A model generated the notes under the pieces. That model was not told the origin of the DNA, did not search any database, and saw only the letters and a program-made list of their open reading frames with translations. Shown here piece after piece: positions 42,212-47,164 of a stretch of DNA of 47,164 nucleotides (its first letter is position 1; each line of letters opens with the position of its first letter). The position numbers were made by a program, and so were the translations under genes. Source of the DNA: Deltaproteobacteria bacterium (GTDB lineage Bacteria > Myxococcota_A > Polyangia > DRWM01 > JAAZOP01); NCBI GenBank assembly GCA_016218765.1, contig JACRCZ010000130.1, forward strand, positions 1 to 47,164, written 5' to 3'.

Positions 42212-44311
42212 ATGGGCCGCCCGGAATCCAAGGAACGCTCCCCGCAGCGCCGCCGGCGCGGGGGAGGGGCGTCCCGGCCGCCGTCCGCCGGGACGGGGGA
42301 GCGGGCCGCCGGTCCGGTCCCGTCCGTGGCGGCGGAGGGGCGCGGCGCGGGGTGCCGTCGGCGACGCCGGGTGCAGGAAGCTCCGGTGCCCGACCCGGTG
42401 GGATTCCCGGGGTCGGTCACCGTGCCGCTGGGGGACTGGCTCACGGCGCTGGGCGAGCAGTCGACGATCGGCGTGGCGCTGCTGGACGGCGCCCGGGTCG
42501 TCTTCGTCAACCCGGCACTGGCGCGGCTGGTGGGAGTTCCGGCCGAGCGGTTGGCCGGGCTGGACGTGCGCGGAGCGGCGCAGCTCATCGACGAGGGCGA
42601 TCGTGCGGGCGTGGCGGAGTGGCTGCGGCGGCGCGACGAGGATCCGGAGGCGGTGCTCTCGCCGTTCGAGTTCCGCCTGGCCGCGCCCGGCGGGCCGCCG
42701 CGCTGGCTCTCGGCGTCCGGCGCGTGGGTGCAGCTCGGCGAGCGCCGCCTGCGGATGGCGATCGTGGTCGACATGACCGAGCGGCGGCGGGTCGAGGAGG
42801 AGCTGCGGAAGAGCGAGCGGCAGTACCGGGACCTGGTGGAGACGAGCATCGACGGGGTGTTGATCCTCCAGGACGGGTTCATCCGCTACGCGAATCCGGT
42901 GGCGCGCCGGGCGCTGGGGTCGGGCGATGCGGGCATCGTCGGCCGGAGCTTCCTCGAGTTCGTGGCGCCCGAGGCGTTGCCGCGGGTGATCGAGATCCAG
43001 CGGCGCCGCATGGCGGGGGAGACGGTGCCGCCGCGGTTCGAGTCGGTGGTCCGCCGCGAGGACGGGACGCGGATCGAGATCGAGGCCGGCGCGTGTCATA
43101 TCACGTTCGAGGGGCGGCCGGCGGTGCTGCTCCTGACGCGCGACATCGGGCCGCGCAAGCAGCTCGAGGCCGAGGCGTCGCGGGCGCGCAATCTCGAGTC
43201 GCTCGCCACGCTCGCCTCGGGCGTCGCGCACGACTTCAACAACATCCTGACGGCGATTCTCGGCAACCTGGCCATCGTGCGGATGGAGACGGGGGCGGCG
43301 GCGCAGGCGGGGGGGCCGTTGGCCGAGCCGCTGCTCGAGGTGGACCAGGCGTGCCAGCGGGCGCGGACGCTGACCGACCAGCTGCTGAGCTTCTCGCGCG
43401 GCGGGGTGCCCGTCACGCGGGCCGTGAGCGTGGCGGACGTCCTGCGCGACGTCCTGGGTCGCGCCCTGCGCGGGTCGCGCGTCCGGGCCGAGGCATCGAT
43501 TCCGGCGGACCTCTGGCCGGCGCCGGTGCACCCCGAGGAGCTGGCCGAGGTGCTGGAGAGCCTCGTGGTCGCCGCCCGGGAGGCGTCGCCGGCGGACGGC
43601 GTGATTGAGGTCGCGGCGCAGAACGTCGCGCCCGACGCCGCGCGGGACGGGCGGCGGGCGGGGGAGCGTCGCGAGGTGCGGGTCTCGGTCGCCGATCACG
43701 GGGCCGGGATCCCGCCCGAGCAGCTCGAGCGGGTGTTCGAGCCGTACGGCGCGAAGCGGTCCGGGGCGCGGGGGCTGCGCCTGGCGGCCGCGTACGCCAT
43801 CGTCCGCCGCCACGGGGGCCGGATGGAGGTCGAGTCGCAGCCGGGTCTCGGCGCGACCTTCCGCGTCTGTCTTCCGGCGGCCAGGCCGCGCACGGAGAGA
43901 CCCTCGCGGGGAGCGGCGCGCGCGCCCGCGGGCCGCGGCGGCCGCGTGCTCCTGATGGACGACGACCGGAGCCTGCTGCAGCCGACGGCGAGCCTGCTCC
44001 GCCGCAACGGGTTCGAGGTCGAGACGGCGGCGAGCGGGGAGGAGGCCGTGGAGCTGTTCCGGCGGCGACGGGACGAGGGTTGCGGCCACGACGTCGTCAT
44101 CGTCGACCTCACGGTCGCCGGGGGGATGGGGGGCGAAGAATGCCGCCGCCGGCTGCTCGACATCGACCCCGCGGCCAGGGTCGTCATCTCCTCCGGCTAC
44201 AGCAACGATCCCCTGCTCGTGAACTACCGCAAGCACGGGTTCGCCGCCGCGGTGGCCAAGCCCTTCCGCGTGCAGGAGCTGGTCGAGACGATCGACCGGC
44301 TGCTCGGCTAG
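42212..44311 (+). CDS. hybrid sensor histidine kinase with PAS domains, degenerate ATPase domain and receiver
   Basis: The 699-residue protein has an Arg/Gly-rich N terminus (to about residue 60), two PAS domains (about 70-195, WLTALGEQSTIGVALLDGAR; and about 205-325, YRDLVETSIDGVLILQDGFI), a dimerisation helix with the phospho-acceptor in LASGVAHDFNNILTAILGN (His340), an HATPase domain and a receiver (about 570-699; VLLMDDDRSLLQP, Asp632 in VIVDLTV, and KPF). In the HATPase domain the N-box reads SLVVAAREAS where NLVVNARDAM is usual, so the metal-binding Asn is Ala454, and the ATP lid is shortened (SGARGLRLAAAYAIV). DHGAGIP is kept. Kinase activity is doubtful. No transmembrane segment is present. 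CGGAGCGC precedes the ATG. Confidence 0.9.
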   Translation: MGRPESKERSPQRRRRGGGASRPPSAGTGERAAGPVPSVAAEGRGAGCRRRRRVQEAPVPDPVGFPGSVTVPLGDWLTALGEQSTIGVALLDGARVVFVNPALARLVGVPAERLAGLDVRGAAQLIDEGDRAGVAEWLRRRDEDPEAVLSPFEFRLAAPGGPPRWLSASGAWVQLGERRLRMAIVVDMTERRRVEEELRKSERQYRDLVETSIDGVLILQDGFIRYANPVARRALGSGDAGIVGRSFLEFVAPEALPRVIEIQRRRMAGETVPPRFESVVRREDGTRIEIEAGACHITFEGRPAVLLLTRDIGPRKQLEAEASRARNLESLATLASGVAHDFNNILTAILGNLAIVRMETGAAAQAGGPLAEPLLEVDQACQRARTLTDQLLSFSRGGVPVTRAVSVADVLRDVLGRALRGSRVRAEASIPADLWPAPVHPEELAEVLESLVVAAREASPADGVIEVAAQNVAPDAARDGRRAGERREVRVSVADHGAGIPPEQLERVFEPYGAKRSGARGLRLAAAYAIVRRHGGRMEVESQPGLGATFRVCLPAARPRTERPSRGAARAPAGRGGRVLLMDDDRSLLQPTASLLRRNGFEVETAASGEEAVELFRRRRDEGCGHDVVIVDLTVAGGMGGEECRRRLLDIDPAARVVISSGYSNDPLLVNYRKHGFAAAVAKPFRVQELVETIDRLLG

Positions 44312-45687
44312 CCGGGGACAGCCTCGTCCGGACGCGCCGACAGCAGCACGAATCCCGTGAAGACCTTGGGGTGGAAGAACGTGGTCTTCTGCGGCAGGAC
44401 GTGGCCGGAGAGCGAGACGCGCCGGAACTCCTCGACGCCGACGGGGTTGAGGAAGAACGCCGCCTGGAGCTCGCCGGCGGCGAGGTCGGCGGCGGCCCGG
44501 CCGGCCTCCTTGTAGTAGCGCACGTATCGCCCCCGCGTGACGTCCTCGGGCGCGATGCCCAGCAGCTCCTGGAACACGTAGTCGTGCAGCAGCACCACGT
44601 CCAGCGTCCGCAGCTCGGGCGGATCGCACGCCAGGTGCTCCGCACCGAACGCCTCGACCGCCGGGAACTCGACGACGTGGTAGCGCCCTCCGCCCGCCGT
44701 CCAGGCGAGGGCCTTGCCGCCTCCGGCCGCCCCGGCGACCGCGCGCGCCGCGTCCAGCGGTCCGCCGGGGTGCGTCGCGACGGGCAGCACCGCGCGAAGC
44801 CGCGACAGGAGCGCCGCCTCCGTGAACCCCTCGACCCCGTGGAGGCCGCGGTGCGTGGGCAGGATGACCAGCCCGGGAGCGTCCATGTTGCAGAGGAAGG
44901 CGAGGATGAACTCCGGCGCCGCGTCCGGGCGGCCGCCGGTCCGCGCCCGCAGCTCGTCGCGCCAGCCGAGGGTCGTCTCATAGCGGTGGTGGCCGTCGGC
45001 GATGAACAGCCGGCGCGCGTCGAGATCGCGCACCGCGGCGCCGACGGCTCCGGCGTCGTCGATGCGCCAGCAGCGGTGGACGACGCCGGCGTCGTCGGTG
45101 GCGACCATGTCCGGCGGCCGATCCGCGGCCGCACGCAGGGCCGTCGTCGCCGTGTCCGCCGGGTCGGAGTAGAGGGCGAAGACCGGACTGGTGTCGGTCT
45201 CGGTGGCGCGCAGCAGGGCGAGGCGATCGAGCTTCGGAGCCGAGAGCGTCCGCTCGTGCGGGAAGACGACACCCGCGCCGAAGGGGGAGAGTCGGAGGGC
45301 GGCGAGGAATCCGCGGCGGACGATTGGGGGGGGGAACCGTCGGGGGTCGGCGGTCGGCGGTCGGGGGCCGGCGGGGTCGGCGGGGGGGTCGAGGGAGAAC
45401 TCCTGCTCGTAAAGGTAGAGGGCGGGGCGGGGGTCGCGGACGAGGGTGCCTTCGTCCTGCCACGCGCGCAGGTGGGCGGCGGCGCGGGAGTAGCGGTCCC
45501 GTCCGGGGGTGTCGTCCGCACGGGTGGGGCCGAAATCGATGTGGACGATGTTGCGGGGGTGCCGTTCGAGGAGCCGGCGGTGCAACTCGGGGGGGATGAC
45601 GTCGTAGGGCGGGGCGACGACGCGGGACAGGTCGCCGACGCGTGCCGGGTCGTAGCGGATGCCGCGGAAGGGAGAGATGGTGGCCAT
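44308..45687 (-). CDS. DUF1015 family protein
   Basis: The 459-residue protein starts MATISPFRGIRYDPARVGDL and shows the family pattern: VVAPPYDVIPPELHRRLLER, NIVHIDFGP, a variable Pro-rich loop, LFIADGHHRYETTLGWRDE (the most conserved block), FILAFLCNMDAPGLVILPTH and a C-terminal PQKTTFFHPKVFTGFVL. The function is unknown. ATG 45687 was chosen as the conserved start; there is no ribosome binding site (only a run of C), but TACAAT lies 6 nt upstream on that strand. The gene ends 4 nt inside the convergent kinase gene. Confidence 0.88.
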   Translation of the reverse strand: MATISPFRGIRYDPARVGDLSRVVAPPYDVIPPELHRRLLERHPRNIVHIDFGPTRADDTPGRDRYSRAAAHLRAWQDEGTLVRDPRPALYLYEQEFSLDPPADPAGPRPPTADPRRFPPPIVRRGFLAALRLSPFGAGVVFPHERTLSAPKLDRLALLRATETDTSPVFALYSDPADTATTALRAAADRPPDMVATDDAGVVHRCWRIDDAGAVGAAVRDLDARRLFIADGHHRYETTLGWRDELRARTGGRPDAAPEFILAFLCNMDAPGLVILPTHRGLHGVEGFTEAALLSRLRAVLPVATHPGGPLDAARAVAGAAGGGKALAWTAGGGRYHVVEFPAVEAFGAEHLACDPPELRTLDVVLLHDYVFQELLGIAPEDVTRGRYVRYYKEAGRAAADLAAGELQAAFFLNPVGVEEFRRVSLSGHVLPQKTTFFHPKVFTGFVLLSARPDEAVPG

Positions 45688-45693
45688 GGGGGG

Positions 45694-45699
45694 ATTGTA
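45694..45699 (-). promoter_or_regulatory. -10 element TACAAT for the DUF1015 gene (leaderless)
   Basis: TACAAT (five of six consensus bases) ends 6 nt before the ATG at 45687. No convincing -35 was found at 16-18 bp. The position fits transcription starting at the ATG itself. Confidence 0.4.
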
Positions 45700-45799
45700 C
45701 ACGAGTGCGCCGTCCCGGCGGCGCGTTGATCGCCGTTCTCGCGTGGTTATCGTTGGCGACGCCCGATGGAGGGCCGGGGGAGGGGGCGGTGGGTGCCGC

Positions 45800-45828
45800 T
45801 TGTCCGAGCAATTGGCCCGTGCTAGCGT
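45800..45828 (+). promoter_or_regulatory. candidate promoter of ftsH
   Basis: TTGTCC (45800-45805) and TAGCGT (45823-45828) are spaced by 17 bp, 49 nt before the ftsH start. TTGTCC/TTGCGC with a TA..GT-like -10 recurs at other promoters in this window. Confidence 0.45.
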
Positions 45829-45877
45829 GCTTGCGGATGGTTCCGCCGGGGAGTCGGCGGCCTGAGATGGTGGTGGA

Positions 45878-47164
45878 TTGAAGCAATCACACAAAACGAT
45901 CCTGCTCTGGGTGCTGCTGATCGGCGTCTTCTTCCTGCTGTACAACCTGTTCGCCGGCGGCGGGGATTCCAAGGAGGTGCCGTTCTTCCAGCTCATCTCG
46001 GACATCGAGCAGAAGCGGGTATCGGCCGAGGACGAGGTCGTCATCGATCTGAAGAGCAACCGCTACGAGTATTCGGTGGTCGAGATGCGCGACGGCAAGG
46101 CGGTGAAGGTCCGCCAGCACGCCTTCGGCCTTGTCGATCCGGCGATCCAGGACCGGATCGAGGGCGCGTTGAAGGCTTCGGGGCAGACGGCCCTGCGCAT
46201 CCGCTACGAGCGGAGCGAGGATTCGGGCTTCTGGACCAGCGTGCTGGTCTCGTGGCTGCCGATGCTGCTCATTTTCGGCCTGTTCTTCGTCTTCCTGCGG
46301 CAGATGCAGGCCGGCGGCGGCCGGGCGATGTCGTTCGGCAAGAGCAAGGCGCGGCTGCTGACGGAGCGCAAGAACAAGGTCACGTTCGCCGACGTGGCGG
46401 GGATCGTGGAGGCGCGGGACGAGCTGGAGGAGATCATCGATTTCCTGCGCGACCCCAAGAAGTTCACGCGTCTGGGCGGGCGGATCCCCAAGGGCGTCCT
46501 CCTGATGGGGCCGCCGGGGACGGGCAAGACGCTCCTGGCGCGGGCGATCGCGGGCGAGGCGGGCGTCCCCTTCTTCACGATCAGCGGCTCGGACTTCGTC
46601 GAGATGTTCGTCGGCGTCGGTGCGGCGCGCGTGCGCGACCTCTTCGAGCAGGGGAAGAAGAACGCTCCGTGCATCATCTTCATCGACGAGATCGATGCCG
46701 TCGGGCGCCACCGCGGCGCGGGGCTCGGCGGCGGGCACGACGAGCGGGAGCAGACGCTGAACCAGCTCCTGGTGGAGATGGACGGGTTCGAGGGCAAGGA
46801 GAACGTGATCATCGTGGCGGCGACCAACCGCCCCGACGTGCTCGATCCGGCGCTGCTCCGTCCCGGCCGCTTCGATCGGCGGATCGTCGTCCCGCTGCCC
46901 GACGTGCGCGGGCGCACGGGGATCCTCGACGTCCACACCCGCGTCTCGCGCAAGGTCCCGGTCGCCGACGACGTCGAGCTGGAGACCATCGCCCGGGGCA
47001 CCCCCGGCTTCTCCGGGGCCGACCTGGAAAATTTGGTCAACGAAGCCGCCTTGTTCGCCGCCCGGTCCAACAAAGAGTTGATCACCATGGAGGATTTCGA
47101 ACAGGCCAAAGACAAGGTCCTCATGGGTTCGGAAAGAAAGAGCCTCATCCTGAGTGAAGACGAA
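45878..47164 (+). CDS. ftsH: ATP-dependent zinc metalloprotease FtsH (3' truncated by the window)
   Basis: FtsH is a hexameric membrane protease of the AAA+ class that degrades misfolded membrane proteins and selected cytoplasmic regulators. The 429 visible residues contain an N-terminal transmembrane helix ([18 protein letters not shown]), a periplasmic region, a second helix ([18 protein letters not shown]), and the AAA module: [20 protein letters not shown], Walker A GPPGTGKT, pore loop [17 protein letters not shown], Walker [12 protein letters not shown], and the second region of homology [18 protein letters not shown]. The zinc-protease domain (HEAGH) lies beyond the window. TTG 45878 is the only in-frame start before the first helix. 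The open frame reaches the last base. Confidence 0.95.
   Translation, partial: MKQSHKTILLWVLLIGVFFLLYNLFAGGGDSKEVPFFQLISDIEQKRVSAEDEVVIDLKSNRYEYSVVEMRDGKAVKVRQHAFGLVDPAIQDRIEGALKASGQTALRIRYERSEDSGFWTSVLVSWLPMLLIFGLFFVFLRQMQAGGGRAMSFGKSKARLLTERKNKVTFADVAGIVEARDELEEIIDFLRDPKKFTRLGGRIPKGVLLMGPPGTGKTLLARAIAGEAGVPFFTISGSDFVEMFVGVGAARVRDLFEQGKKNAPCIIFIDEIDAVGRHRGAGLGGGHDEREQTLNQLLVEMDGFEGKENVIIVAATNRPDVLDPALLRPGRFDRRIVVPLPDVRGRTGILDVHTRVSRKVPVADDVELETIARGTPGFSGADLENLVNEAALFAARSNKELITMEDFEQAKDKVLMGSERKSLILSEDE

Noticed and set aside
40313..44629. 1438-residue open frame on the minus strand
   Set aside because: It runs antisense to tilS and the hybrid kinase, both clear genes, and is Arg/Pro/His-rich with no domain.

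Overview
The window is a very GC-rich (roughly 70% or more by eye), densely coded chromosomal stretch from what looks like a Myxococcota or other former deltaproteobacterial lineage. This is inferred from three things: many secreted lipoproteins with Asp/Ala-rich linkers followed by Cys-rich repeats, a MYXO-CTERM-like C-terminal anchor, and typical Gram-negative envelope genes (outer-membrane barrel candidates, lipoproteins, RHS). No phage, insertion sequence, CRISPR array or rRNA was recognised. The high GC produces very long antisense open frames, which I treated as shadows.

Layout. 1-5.2 kb: the 3' end of an RHS-family gene, a small two-helix membrane protein, and a giant FG-GAP/Cys-rich surface protein. 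5.3-8.2 kb: a tight operon of a cyclic-nucleotide-binding regulator, a class-II-phosphodiesterase-like metallo-hydrolase and folC. 8.3-11.5 kb: a Stig1-like Cys-rich lipoprotein divergent from a two-gene cell-wall pair (NlpC/P60-like plus L,D-transpeptidase). 11.5-15.6 kb: a reverse-strand operon dnaJ, type III secretion/flagellar ATPase (FliI/SctN) and a TPR membrane protein. 15.7-19.2 kb: a lipoprotein, a flippase-like membrane protein, a methyltransferase, an RluA-type pseudouridine synthase and rpmB. 19.3-22 kb: two envelope proteins, a nested palindrome, tsaB and a small type III inner-rod-like protein.

22.0-23.5 kb: a GxxExxY gene and a lipoprotein gene lie between two inverted arrays of a 7-bp repeat; this is the most unusual structure in the window. 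23.6-26.1 kb: a DUF1998-type helicase and a small coiled-coil protein. 26.1-32.8 kb: a saccharopine-dehydrogenase-like enzyme, a membrane protein, a second pseudouridine synthase coupled to a TPR outer-membrane protein, a Cys-rich thioredoxin-like lipoprotein, and a SprT/DUF2786 fusion. 33-40.1 kb: glutamine synthetase with a palindromic operator-like site, a secreted MsrB-MsrA fusion, a Cys-rich lipoprotein, a DUF1254/DUF1214 lipoprotein, a decayed beta-helix gene, and a DUF4185-like lipoprotein. 40.2-47.2 kb: tRNA-Ala(CGC), an operon of a small Cys-rich protein, a TIGR00725/LOG-like protein, tilS and a hybrid histidine kinase with a degenerate ATPase domain, then a DUF1015 protein divergent from ftsH, which runs off the window.

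Two themes cross the window. First, at least seven genes lack a Shine-Dalgarno sequence and instead have a -10-like hexamer 6-10 nt before the start codon, suggesting leaderless mRNAs. Second, type III secretion-like components (ATPase and candidate inner rod) occur singly rather than in one cluster. All functions are read from sequence motifs only; no database search was run.
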